A DNA stretch of 64,000 nt from Hydrangea macrophylla (Eukaryota > Streptophyta > Magnoliopsida > Cornales > Hydrangeaceae): contig CM066985.1 in NCBI GenBank assembly GCA_033977485.1, positions 78,807,045-78,871,044 of the forward strand. Reading direction: 5' to 3'. Every line of letters starts with the position of its first letter. The first letter of the stretch is position 1. A program made the translations under genes and the position numbers. The notes under the pieces were generated by a model. It was given only the letters and a program-made list of their open reading frames with translations. It made no database searches and had not been told where the DNA came from. This document shows, in pieces, positions 34,213-44,230 of this stretch.

Positions 34213-35783
34213 GTCCTACTAGGGTCGTCTGTCTGCTATGACGAACTCTGCCAGGTGTCCCTGCTCGATCAGCTTCTCTATTGCTATATTTAGTTTAAAG
34301 CAATCCTCCATTTCATGGTCGTGATCCCTGTGGTAGAAACAGAACTTGTCCCGGTTTCTCTTACCGGGCGGGGCTCTGAGTTTAGCTGGCTGCTGAAGCA
34401 ACCTCTACTTCATATATGGGCCGGGGAAAGGGGTGTGAAAGCCATCGGGGGCTGGCCCCGGGCATCCTTCTGATCCTGCTTTGGCTTCTTTCCCGAGCCC
34501 TTCTCGAATCCTTCACACTTGCGCTTGGCCTTCAGGGATTCATCTCTCGTCTGGCCGGCGCGCTTCACCTTCAGGAACTCTTCGGTATCAATGTACTTTC
34601 TGACCCTCTCCGAGAGCTCCACCAGGGTTTCCAGTCGGTCACGATGGAACGATATGGCGACCTTGGTGTATTGAACTCCCGAGCAGAAAGCCATGATTGC
34701 GGTCGTTTCATTAAGATTGCGAATCTAGAGCCTTTGTAGGTTGAAACGGTCCACATATTCCCTCAGAGACTCCCCTTTGCGATGCTTGACAGTCAACAGC
34801 TAAGTGTCTGGTTGTGACCGGTCGAGCATCCTGACAAACTGGCTGATGAACAGCTTGCTGAGGGCTTTGAAATCATCGACAGTCTGGGGCTTTAAAGCGT
34901 GGAACCACTGTGCGGCTGGCCCCTTGAGGGTAATGGGAAAGGCCAGGCACAGTAGCTCGTCCACCGTGGTGACCAGTGCCATCTGAGCCTTGTAAGTGCG
35001 GATGTGGTCCACCAGACTCCTTGTGCCGTCGTAGTAGCTGAGGTGAGGGGGTTTGAACTTCCGTAGAATAGGAAACCGCATCACCCGAGCGGTATAGGGT
35101 GATTCAGTCTCCGTGTTGATGAGGTCGTGGCCGGACTTGCGATTCAACCTCTCAATTTGCTGTTGTAGTTCCTCGACCTGAGCCTTTACGTCATCCTGCC
35201 TGGTTCTCCTCTCTAAATCCGAGCGGTAAGTCAGATCGGATGATGAGGCCTCTTCTTCGGAGCGCGTCGACCTCGGGGATAGGGCCCGGCTCCGGGTCCG
35301 GGAAAGCGCGTGCCAAAGATCCCCCTGGCTCAGGGCCGGAGGGTCCTCGGCCAATTCCCGGGCTCTCCGTTCGGACTCCTCCCCTCTGGCCGCACGCCGC
35401 CGGTAGATAATAGTTCTAGCGTCCTCCACTCGGCGAGGATTGGGCTGAGCTCGTCTCTACGAGCGCCTGGTTGCCTGGCTGCGCCCTCCGTCACCGAGGC
35501 ATTCACGGTCTGGTGGGGACACTGGGGCGGAACGAGCTTGCCTTCATGCCCGAGCGAGCCTTTGAATAGGGGCGCTCTTCTCAAGTTGATTCTCCGATGC
35601 AGGGCGCTTCTCCTGTCGGGCCAAAAGCGCCTCCATCTATTCCTGTGTTCGGCGCTGGCCCTCCAAGAGTTGTGCCAGTGCTACCGTTATCTGTTCGGTG
35701 GTCATGGAGGCAGCCTGCTGCTCAAGCTGCGGGTTCTCCTGACTGGTCGGTACAGCGGCTCTCTTACCTGTCTTCGGCGGCAT
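34213..35783 (-). pseudogene. Tat gag polyprotein, several disruptions
   Basis: The likely start is the ATG at 35783 (MPPKTGKRAAVPTSQENPQ), just inside the PBS. A Gln-rich N-terminus with a stop is followed by an Arg-rich and coiled-coil region (QVEELQQQIERLN). The gag domain at 34800-35100 has FKPPHLSYYDGT, DHIRTYKAQMAL and GPAAQWFHALKP. A stop follows SQPDT, but the same gag goes on with LLTVKHRKGESLREYVDRFN and ELSERVRKYIDTEEFLKVKR. It ends with CFYHRDHDHEMEDCF (34250-34340), a Cys/His zinc-binding segment. It would form the particle shell. At least three stops or shifts are present. Confidence 0.85.
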
Positions 35784-35825
35784 GTTGATCAGTCAAGGAT
35801 TTTTTGATGAGAAGACTCTGTCGAT

Positions 35826-35843
35826 TTCCCACAGACGGCGCCA
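35826..35843 (-). other. Primer binding site of the Tat element
   Basis: Minus strand TGGCGCCGTCTGTGGGAA, three bases from the LTR end. The form is the one usually seen in Tat-lineage elements. Confidence 0.8.
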
Positions 35844-35846
35844 AAC

Positions 35847-36476
35847 TGATGATGCCTAGAATTGGTAAGAAGGGTTTAGAGAGAAAAAGTAAGATAAGAA
35901 CAATTTGTATGTGGTTCGGTCCCATTAACGAGGTGACCTACGTCCACGATTGCGTCTGTGCGCTCTAACTAGCAGATCACCGGCGGGCCTGGTGAGCCAA
36001 CAAAGATGGGCGGCACTACCAGTAATACCGGCCGGGTATATGCGTATTGATGGTGAGTTCTCTGTTGAATGCTTGTAAGTTAGAGAATAATTTGTGTATC
36101 GGATTGGGGATCCCTCTTGACAGGGTAGGTGGGCTCTTTTATAGATGCAAGAGTCCACCCTTACATGGTAAGTTCATAGGATTAGGAAATCTAATCTAAT
36201 TACACTTAATTGGCGCAAATTGGGGAAAGTTTCCTAAGTGGTTTAGGAAACTGCCACATTCCCTTTCGCAGACTTGTAGTTAGTTTAGAAAACTGCTGGA
36301 TAGGTCAGTATCGCGGGACGCCGTGACCATCATGCTCGGCCTGTTGATACGAACCGTGCGGTTTGAATGAACACCTCAGGAATACTTGGCCCCACGGTGA
36401 GCGCCCTTACCAGAATAACCGGCACCTCTTGGTGACGTGGCGCTGTCTTCACGGCTAGATTATTTTGGACATATCA
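35847..36476 (-). repeat. 5' LTR of the Tat element
   Basis: 630 bp, minus-strand start TGATATGTCC at 36476 and end at 35847, directly followed by the PBS. It is about 93% identical to the 3' LTR by hand count. Confidence 0.92.
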
Positions 36477-36481
36477 GTATT
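36477..36481. other. Target-site duplication GTATT
   Basis: GTATT here equals 25611-25615 on the other side of the element, a perfect 5-base duplication typical of gypsy integration. Confidence 0.9.
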
Positions 36482-36720
36482 TAAAGTATTGGAGCTTAAT
36501 TCTTTCGTATGTGAAAGTATATTAGAAATGAAATTTCGTCACCTCTCGGTTTTTCGTAAAATCCGAGAGCTACGATTGAACTTGGTTAAATCCGATCACA
36601 TATTCATAATCCTTGCGGAAAAAAAATAAGAGAACCATATATTACAAGCCATGGTTACATTTGGATTTCAAAATGGGTCAAAAATAGGCTTTAAATTTGT
36701 AATAGGGAAAAAACTGATGA

Positions 36721-36776
36721 TGCCAATCAATTGGCATGATTACCAATTGATTGGCATGATTACCCATCGATTGACA
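36721..36776 (+). promoter_or_regulatory. CAATTGATTG palindrome cluster in LTR
   Basis: TGCCAATCAATTGGCA, ACCAATTGATTGGCA and CCCATCGATTGACA follow one another with a 21-base period. Each is a dyad or near-dyad. They belong to the LTR at 22074-38177. Confidence 0.5.
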
Positions 36777-37149
36777 TGTTTTAGCACTAACGACTTTTAG
36801 TAAAACGGTCATAATTTTCTCTAGAAATTTTGAAAATGTGCACCGTTTGAAGCGTTGGAAACTAGACTCAAAGACCTTTATTTTGATGTGTAATTCATCC
36901 ACAAAAAGTATATCTAATTTTTTAGGGCATTGCTTCAAAGTAGACCCACTTGTGTTCTAGTAAGTGATAAAAGCATGTTAAAGTATTCTTTGATGAATTC
37001 ACTGGTTGTTTCATATAAGATTTGATTTCTTCTCGTATATTTATGGTTATCGTTCCTAGTACTTTATATTTCTGTATTCAGTCACATGTAATTCATGTGG
37101 AGTCAGTTGTACATGCATGGTAAGTGGTGGTCAGTGTGGAAAAGAGTAT

Positions 37150-37510
37150 GTGGTTGAAATTGTGTATGGATACTCCCTGGTATTGGTGTACCAAAGTGTG
37201 ATGTTACGATATTGCGGCTAAAGTGTCTTTGAAATGCAACGGTGACAAAACGGGACACTCCCTGGCACCCATGGTAGTGCTAAAGTGTGTCACGCCGACT
37301 TGGACATTCCCTGGCACCCATGGTAATGCTAAAGTGTGGCCTACGGACACTCCTTGGTACCCGAGTCTGGATACTGCGTGAGGTTTCTCCAGTATTTGCG
37401 AGGCGGATTAGGTACTAAAGTGTGAGACATTGGACACTCCCTGGTACCCCGTACTAAAGTGTGAGGCAAATTGGACACTCCCTGGTACCCCGTTACTAAA
37501 GTGTGGTCAT
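37150..37510 (+). repeat. GGACACTCCCTGGYACCC tandem array
   Basis: About seven degenerate units of 35-60 bases contain GGACACTCCCTGG, ACCCATGGTA or ACCCCG and CTAAAGTGTG. They lie inside the chromovirus-like LTR, in the region where other LTRs of the group carry unrelated arrays. Confidence 0.7.
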
Positions 37511-38182
37511 CTTAGTGTTTCAAATATACTGGTGTGAGAAAGTTGGGTATTTGTGTTGTCGAGAGAAAAGAGTCAGTAAGATGAGAATGGTGGTATTGGT
37601 CTCATGCACGGTCACATCTTTTATTAACCAAAGTTTATAATGCGATTCTTACTGTTTTATCAATTGAATTCATTGCGATGATTAACCCGTTGATTAATGA
37701 GATTAAAAAATAAAAAAATTGTAAATGAGTATGTTTTACATTCGAGCAGATGTTTTTAATACTCACCAGCTTCTCAAAGCTGACGACGTTGATGCGTCCT
37801 GGACATTCGTGTCTAGGCTTTTCAGGTTATAATCAGGAGGGACTGCATGACTATGCTAATTGAGAAAGGCTGCTTATGAAGAGAAACTGTTTATCATTAT
37901 CTTATGTTTTAAGTCATGAACTAGTTTTATAATAATGATGACTGTAATAGATGTTAGATATTATTTTATTTTCAAGGCGGTTTGTGCCTTTAGGTGATCC
38001 CATGCTGTAATATATATCAAGTTAAAATTTTTTGTAAACCTTGATTGCTCTACTCTAATTTATGGTTTTACGTTATTCGACGTTTGGGACGGATTCGATC
38101 CTTCAAACTGTCGCGACCTACGGGTCCATAAAAGAAATTAAATGATTTCCATATTTATGCTAGGTCGGGGCGTAACATTGTA

Positions 38183-38626
38183 TGTATATAAATTTCTCTC
38201 TTTAGATTCCAGAAATAATGAAGAAGAAGAGATAAAAAAACTGTCATAATATATATCAAACTAACTAACTATATTGTATATATAGAGGTGTCTATTGGGT
38301 AAGAGATGCCTTTCTACACATATGGTTGCGTCCCAACACCTATACACTAAGTATAGATATGTATATATATATATATGTTTATCAGCCATTAGAATAGATG
38401 AAATTTGAAGTTTCTACATGAAAAGTTGTGACTCTTCACAAACTGGGTCCGGTCGACCGGTCAAATGCCCCTCTGTCAGAAATGTTTAAAAACTTCATAT
38501 AGCCGTTGAATCGGTCGAACACCCCTCTGCCAGAAACTTGAAACTTAATGTTTCAAGCCTTTCCCTGAGCATTAAGCCGGCCCATAGCAATCCTAATGAT
38601 CCCCTTAAGCTTACATTAATCTAACA
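38183..38626 (-). mobile_element. 5' LTR of the split Ty1/copia element
   Basis: On the minus strand the sequence starts TGTTAGATTAATG at 38626 and runs to 38183, where the inserted LTR begins. Its continuation lies at 22073 and leads into a PBS-like relic and gag. A minus-strand TATA (CTCTATATATACAAT, about 38276-38290) fits. Two sites, CCGGTCGACCGG (38449) and TCGGTCGAAC (38511), lie upstream of it, each followed by CCCCTCTGYCAGAAA. No second copy of the LTR is in the window. Confidence 0.6.
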
Positions 38627-39004
38627 AATATTGCTAGTGTAAAACTCCTCTTTAGTTAATTAATTACTGGGAATTTTTTTTTTCTGTAGTTACAAATTAA
38701 TTAACTATAATTCTTTTTTTTTTTATCGAGAAGGGAACAAATTCATTAAAGGGACAAAGCATTCATTACAAAATGATCAACTTGGGAGGGATACACCTTA
38801 AGCCACACCCTAAAATATTTGAACACTTTTGCTAATTTTGCAAGCTCATGAGCTACCTTATTACTTTCACATTTCAAAGTTTCACATGCAAAAACTGAGT
38901 ACCAACAAAACCATCAATTAGGCGATAGTGTCTTCAATTATATGGCCGTTGGGGCCATATTATAATCCTCATTTCTAAGATGATGAACAAGAGTTAACGA
39001 TGTT

Positions 39005-39300
39005 TGACTCCAAGATTAAATTTTAAAATCCAGCCTCAACTGTGACTCCAGTAGCTTTACACAAGGCTAAGCACTCAACCGTCAAGGCATCCATAATTCC
39101 GGGGACAAAATCTGAAAAAGCAAGAAACACACTTCCACTACGATCACGGAGAACCCTACCCACACCAACACCCCCCCCCCCCCCCCCCCCCCCCACCCCC
39201 AACTCACGAAAGACAGCACCATCCTTATTCAACTTCAAAGTTCCTACTAATGGAGGTGTCCAATTAAACTATTGCGGTATACTAGCTTCTTGAACAACTC
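39005..39300 (-). pseudogene. LINE RNase H-like domain with a poly-Gly insertion
   Basis: LKLNKDGAVFRE and GVGRVLRDRSGSVFLAFSD, then DALTVECLALCKAT, match the RNase H-like domain at the end of plant LINE ORF2. DG and VEC carry the first acidic residues. A run of 24 C on the plus strand (39171-39194) encodes an unusual Gly stretch, which probably grew by slippage after the element died. Confidence 0.8.
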
Positions 39301-39521
39301 GTGGCTACACCGTGTCTACGTCACGAGCATTATTAATTTTTGCAATATAGGAAAAACCCACTCAGCCGAAACCAGAGTCTCTCGGCGCTCTCCTGCCATT
39401 ACTCATTTGTTACAATAATTCCAAATTACCCAAACACATATAAGAAATTTTTGAGTCACATTGTCATCCCCAATCACAAGAGCCGAATCTAACCAGTCAC
39501 AAAAATGAAGGCGCTCCCCAT

Positions 39522-39836
39522 CTAGTGTGGAACTGCGTAGAGAACACACAGCACTAAACATCCTTGGCCCTGTAACAATCCGTCAATTACATGGGTAACA
39601 GATTCGTCCTGCACCCCACAAGTCAGACAATGTCCTGACTCAATCACACAACTGACTCGTAAGGACTTCCCCACAAGGTAAGAATTCATGCACAACATAC
39701 ACACAAAAATCTTAACCTTACTTAGAACTTTAGCCGCCCAAAGCTTATGCCATAGGAATTCATTAGAAGTTAAAGAGGAGGACACATTGTGACCAGACTT
39801 CTGCGCTAAGGAAAGATAGTAAACTGAGCGTACCAT
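39522..39836 (-). pseudogene. LINE RT zinc-binding domain
   Basis: The frame begins MVRSVYYLSLAQKSGH and contains WHKLWAAKVLSKVKIFVCML and CVIESGHCLTCGVQDES with VTHVI, the zf-RVT pattern of plant L1-type elements. A frameshift follows after the Cys/His segment. It is thought to bind the element RNA or target DNA. Confidence 0.8.
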
Positions 39837-39959
39837 TAAAATTTCCCAAGGAGTCCAAAGCCAAATGAGCCGATCTGGGCTCCATCCACCAGCAAGGCGG
39901 ATGCTAAGAATTGTCTCAGCATCGTCTTGCCAAAAGAAGGATCAGACATGATCCATAAC

Positions 39960-40380
39960 TCATGTGTCTGCCTCTGAATCAATAAGGTCACTTACCGAAC
40001 TGTGGCTAACATGGGATTGAAGTGAGGTAAAAGGCTTGAACATTGAGCGGCGAGGCAGCCATGGGTCCATACCAATCTGAATACTACTGCCATGGCTTAC
40101 TCTCCAACAAATACACAGGCGAAGAAGCTTAATCGAACCCCAAATGCTATGCCACAGAACGACGGGTAGTGACCTAAAGGAGCATCCAAAAATTTCTAGA
40201 GGGAAAATATTAGCTTTGTAAACCCGATGAACAAGAGAGTGAGAGTTAACCAAAAGTCGCCAAGCCTATTTTGCTAACATTGTGTCGTTAAAAGCTTTAC
40301 AGTCATGAAACCCAAGCCCACCCTCTTTCTTTGACCTACATAGACTAGCCCATTTTGACTAATGAATTGTACGATTTTTC
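39960..40380 (-). pseudogene. LINE segment after RT
   Basis: The minus strand encodes GLGFMTV, then LVHRVYKANIFPLEIF, WHSIWGSIKLLRLCICWRVS and DPWLPRRSMF. This is the conserved stretch between RT and the zinc-binding domain of plant L1-like LINEs, with the WRVG and DPWLP signatures (here WRVS). A frameshift lies near 40254. It joins the fragment at 42075 once the CACTA insertion is removed. Confidence 0.85.
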
Positions 40381-42066
40381 CACTACAACAAAAATGACTT
40401 ATAGAGACATTTATTTTGAGACAAAAAATAAAAGTGTATTTAGAAGTTACTTGTACCGACACATAATTTTCCGTCTCTACAAAAGAAAATAATTGTCTTT
40501 AAAAGTGACTTGTAAGGATACATAATTTTTTGTCTCTACAAAAGAAAATAATTGTCTTTAGAAGTTACTTATAAGGACTTATGATTTTTGGTCTATCAAA
40601 AAGTAAATAAGTGTCTTTAGAAATTCCTTGTAAGGATACATAATTGTTCATCTCTAAAAATAAAAAAAAATCATGACTTTAGAAGTTGCTTGAAAAACAC
40701 ATAATTTCCTGTCTCTACAAAAGAAAATAAGTATATTCAAAAGTACAAAATAACGACATTTATTAATATTTTTTTTCTTTAAAAAGAGAGAATTGTCTCA
40801 ATAAACAAGAAAAAAATTAACATAACAAGAAAAACGGCATATCCCCACGTTTAAAAATATATCTTTAATTACCAGTATTTTTTTTAAAAAAAAATAAGTG
40901 TTGTTCATTACCAAGATTTTAAAGAGCACTCGCAAATACCAGCACTCGGTAGTTAAATGCCGATACTTAACATTATTTTCATACAAAATACCGATAATTA
41001 GCGGCGTTTGTAAACCAATGTCGTTAATTAACAACATTTGAAATTTAAACGTTTGCCCTCTGTCCTACCTTAATAAAACGTCGGTAATTCTGTCTAATTT
41101 TTCTAATCTTTAATGTTATTTAAGCATGAAGGACAACACAAGAGAAAATATATAGCCCAATTTAGGGTAGCTTCCGCTTTGCTATTGCGATAGCTTTGAA
41201 ATTGCTTTTGTGAGAATAGATAAGAATAGTTGTGGTATTTGGGTAATGAATGGTAAAAGTGGTTACGATGGAAGAATATATTATGTAGGTGTTTGGTGAC
41301 ATAAAAATAAGGTGGCTTTAAATGTTCAAAAAACAATTATGCCCCTGGACTGTATTGAATACATAGTTATTTTATACACAGTTATTTTAAATAGTTCTCT
41401 GTATTATTAATTTTAATAAAAATTAATTACTTAAATAATTAATTAAATAAATGTATTCGATAATAACAACTATAGTAATACATGATATAAAAATAAGTAA
41501 ATACATTAGTAATATAAAATATATTACTACTGGTATTTAATACTTTAAATATATGTTAATAGTACTTGATTTTATTATATACAAATAAATAATTTTCGTG
41601 CTTGTAGTTGAAAGTTGACTACTTGGTCAAGCGGATTCAAGACTACAACAAATTCAAGGAGGTCTTAAGTTCAAAACTTGGTAGACTGTTAGGAAAAAAA
41701 AATTGGTGCAATTTCTAATGACACTCATAACGACACAAAAATATATATATATATATATATATATATGTTAGTAAAAGTAACTTCTAGTGACAGTTCTAAT
41801 AACACTTTCGTTTTGTCATTACTCACGATTATATGCCACTTCAAAGGTAACATTTAGTGACACTTTTAATAACAATTTTTTTTTTCTGTCGTTACAAAAT
41901 AACCTTTACCGACAGTTTTACCAACATTTAGGTAAGTATCTCAACAAGGCTTAGCGACAGCACCTATTATGACACTTAAATAAGTGTTGGTAAAACAACT
42001 AGTGACACATTTTTTGACATTTTACAATACTTTTTTCTATCTTAAAAGACCTATTTTATTATAGTG
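40381..42066. mobile_element. Non-autonomous CACTA transposon
   Basis: Starts CACTACAACAAAAATGAC and ends CCTATTTTATTATAGTG, so both ends carry CACTA-type inverted termini. The 3-base flanks TTC and TCC differ by one base. It lies in the middle of a LINE reading frame. Its first 380 bases hold about five ~60 base subterminal repeats (TTTAGAAGTTACTTGTAAGG and TGTCTCTACAAAAGAAAATA) and the other end has GTGACAC/TCTAATRACA repeats. No transposase frame is present. TA repeats are at 41741-41766. Confidence 0.85.
41615..41690 (+). repeat. tRNA-derived relic with Pol III boxes
   Basis: TGGTCAAGCGG (41624-41634) fits the A box perfectly. AGTTCAAAACTT (41668) is a weak B box at tRNA-like distance (44 bases). 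The text between cannot form a full cloverleaf. It lies inside the CACTA element. Confidence 0.4.
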
Positions 42067-42074
42067 TCCCATGC

Positions 42075-42505
42075 TCACCCCACCAAAAACTTGCCATCAA
42101 TCTTGTAATATCTGACAGCACCGATAAAACATGACATGGCATAGGCCGAGAATAGCCTGTGACACTGCCTTGATGAGCAGCTCTCTCCCACCATGAGACA
42201 ACACCTTCTTCCATCTATGAATCTTCTTTTCCACCCGAGATTTTGTTGAACTAAAAATATGCTTGTTTCGACCAATAAGGGACGGAAGTCCCAAGTAATT
42301 TTCATGGGGATCCAACCCTAGAACACCAATCAGCGCACAAATATCTTGCACAACCCCCGGATCAGTGTTAGGACTGAAAAAAAAAACACAGGATTTATTT
42401 AAATTTACTTGTTGCCCGAAGCATTTTCATAAGTTTCGAGAACGGAGAGAATGGCTTCACATTCGAGCACAGTTGCCCTACAGAAGAGAAGACTGTTGTC
42501 TGCAA
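42075..42505 (-). pseudogene. LINE reverse transcriptase fragment
   Basis: Minus-strand frames give ADNSLLFCRATVLECEAI near 42440-42500, in which the FADD-type catalytic motif has become ADN. They continue with HENYLGLPSLIGRNKHIF, KIHRWKKVLSHGGRELLIKA and VSQAILGLCHVMF. This is the end of the RT palm and thumb of plant L1-type LINEs. RT would copy the LINE RNA at a nicked target. The upstream RT and endonuclease are absent. It continues beyond the CACTA insertion at 40254-40380. Confidence 0.85.
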
Positions 42506-42597
42506 AAAAATAAATGGGTTAGTTAAAATTCTAACTCAATTTTAAAATTGTCATTTTATATATTGCAGTTGATACACATTAATATATGTGACTAAAC

Positions 42598-43044
42598 TAG
42601 AGGTGTCAAACGGGCCGGGCAATCCGGCCCGGCCCGGCCCGAGCCCGGCCCGCTTTTTTCGGGCTAAAAGCCCGGCCCGGCCCGCCACAAGGCCCGGCCC
42701 GCTAGGCCCGGTTCACATACCCCGGGCCGGGGTGGACACACATTCTCCCGTCCATGGCCCGGCCCGGCCCGGCCCGAAATGAAGAAAATGCCCGGCCCGG
42801 CCCGAAGCCCACCACTTTTAAGGCCAAAAGTCAAAGGAAGCCCGCTAGCCCGTCCGGCCCGGCCCGATGTCCGGCCCGCTAGGCCCGGGCCACCGGTCCG
42901 GGGCGAACATCCCCCCTCCCTTCCCAAGCTCGGCTCGGCCCGGCCCAGCCCGGCCCGATTTTAAGTGAAGCCAGGCCCGGCCCGGCCCGAAGCCCGGTCA
43001 AGCCCGCTTTGACCGAGTTCGGCCCGGCCCGTTTGACACCACTA
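42598..43044 (+). mobile_element. GC-rich hAT MITE 1 (TSD GACTAAAC)
   Basis: TAGAGGTGTCAAACGGGCC starts it and its inverse ends it (GTTTGACACCACTA). GACTAAAC at 42590-42597 and 43045-43052 is a perfect 8-base duplication, as made by hAT transposases. The 447 bases are packed with GGCCCGGCCC words, in strong contrast to AT-rich flanks. The long open frames here are by-products of that composition. Confidence 0.9.
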
Positions 43045-43558
43045 GACTAAACCGATCGACATGACATTTTACTATTGATATTATCATGTAATACTATTGG
43101 TTCATTAATTATATTTTCCTTAGACCCACAAGATTGATATGTTAATTTAAGCACTCTATTGAGTCAATGGCAATGAAATATTATACCATAGGGGTCTATT
43201 AGGTCAGATATCTTTAAATTTAATAATGATAGCAGCAGTAGCCAATAATAACACGAGTTAATAAAAAACATTGGTAACTAAGTTATCTTCATATTGAAGT
43301 AAAATAAGACGATTCATAATCAATAATATTTGGATCATTATGGTAATCGACAAATGGTAACACACTGTACCCACTCTATCCAATTAACCCTCCCTCTCTC
43401 TCTTTGAGAAGTTATTTGGTGTGGCTGTGATGCCACGTTAGTATGTTAGTTTGGTGTGACGTCTTAAAAATATGAGTATATGTAGCCCTTATTTTAAGGA
43501 GACATGATAATTACATAATTGTTGATTTTAAGCAACATATCATGCCTCCACTATTTGT

Positions 43559-43559
43559 C

Positions 43560-43598
<39 letters not shown>

Positions 43599-43606
43599 TC
43601 TCTTTA

Positions 43607-43642
<36 letters not shown>

Positions 43643-43659
43643 CTCGGGGGGGGGGGGGG
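43559..43659 (+). repeat. TTA and TG microsatellites and a G run
   Basis: TTA repeats span about 43559-43595, TG repeats 43610-43636, then a CGCG patch and 13-14 G. They abut hAT MITE 2. Confidence 0.9.
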
Positions 43660-43667
43660 AGTGGGCT

Positions 43668-44020
43668 TAGTGGTGTCAAACGGGCCGGGCCGGGCTCGGT
43701 CAAAGCGGGCTTCGGGCCGGGCCGGGCTTGGGAGTGGAGGAGGTGTGTCCGCCCCGGACCGGTGGCCCGGGCCTAGCGGGCCAGACATCGGGCCGGGCCG
43801 GACGGGCTAGCGGGTTTTCTTCTATTTTTGAAGTGGGCCGTGGCGGGCTTCGGACCGGGCCGGGCTTTTTCACTATTTCGGGCCGGGCCATGGACGGAAG
43901 GATGGGTGTCCACCCCGGCCCGGGGTATGTGAACCGGGCCTAGCGGGCCGGGCCGGACTTTTAGCCCGAAAAAAGCGGGCCGGGCCGGGCCGGGCCAACC
44001 CGGCCCGATTGACACCACTA
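43668..44020 (-). mobile_element. GC-rich hAT MITE 2, inverted relative to MITE 1
   Basis: Starts TAGTGGTGTCAAACGGGCC and ends CGATTGACACCACTA. Internal text (GGTCAAAGCGGGCTTCGGGC) is the reverse of MITE 1. Flanks AGTGGGCT and GGGGGGCT match at six of eight positions. It is 353 bases, so it lost about 90 relative to MITE 1. Confidence 0.85.
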
Positions 44021-44021
44021 G

Positions 44022-44228
44022 GGGGGCTTTCAACTATAGCCCCCTCAAATCAAACACTTCCAAGCTTAAATTTATGCTACTTTTCTTTACCTCATTTGAC
44101 CATTTTTATGCCTAAAGTACAACTTCAAATTACTATAACTTTTATTCTTAAAAAAAAAGGGGGTGGGGGGGGGGGGGGGGCTTTCAACTACAGCCCCCTC
44201 AAATCAAACACTTCCAAGCTTAAATTTT
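44022..44228 (+). repeat. Direct repeat GGGGGCTTTCAACTAYAGCC unit
   Basis: A ~50 base unit from GGGGGCTTTCAACTA to CCAAGCTTAAATTT occurs at 44022-44073 and 44174-44227. A second G run (44159-44180) precedes the second copy. The MITE 2 end abuts the first copy, so the second copy may show what the site looked like before insertion. Confidence 0.75.
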
Positions 44229-44230
44229 TG

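Larger units (their letters stand above)
25616..36476 (-). mobile_element. Complete-ended Tat-lineage Ty3/gypsy retrotransposon
   Basis: Two 630 bp LTRs (25616-26245, 35847-36476) bound the element. A perfect GTATT duplication flanks it (25611-25615, 36477-36481). On the minus strand the order is LTR, PBS, gag, protease, RT, RNase H, integrase, repeats, then an antisense gene, polypurine tract and LTR. By-eye comparison of the LTRs gives about 43 differences in 630, mostly transitions, so it is not recent. Coding regions carry a few stops and frameshifts, so it is probably inactive. Antisense extra genes are known from Tat elements, which fits this assignment. Confidence 0.93.
22074..38177 (+). 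mobile_element. Chromovirus-like LTR split by two nested elements
   Basis: Starts TGTAACAACCTGTATTTTC at 22074 and ends GGGGCGTAACA at 38177, with TTTTA (22069-22073) and TTGTA (38178-38182) as a 5-base duplication with one mismatch. It is interrupted by the LTR at 22960-25484 and the Tat element at 25616-36476, so its own length is about 2.7 kb. Own sequence at 22074-22959, 25485-25615 and 36477-38177 shows no gene. A phrase downstream of its palindromes (GCGTTGGAA, then GACTCAAAGACCT) also occurs in the reversed LTR at 22960. Confidence 0.75.
38711..42510 (-). mobile_element. L1-type LINE, 5'-truncated, split by CACTA
   Basis: The minus strand reads RT C-terminal half, RT zinc-binding domain and RNase H, then a 3' end with a poly(A) tail (T run at 38712-38723). 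The 5' truncation is near 42510, just before the RT motif that should read FADD. An insertion at 40381-42066 separates the RT portion. Coding is decayed by stops and shifts throughout. Confidence 0.85.

Noticed and set aside
42588..44033. Several long open frames rich in Gly, Pro, Arg and Ala over the GC-rich MITEs
   Set aside because: They exist on both strands because the CCCGGC repeats lack stop codons. Terminal repeats and target duplications explain the sequence.
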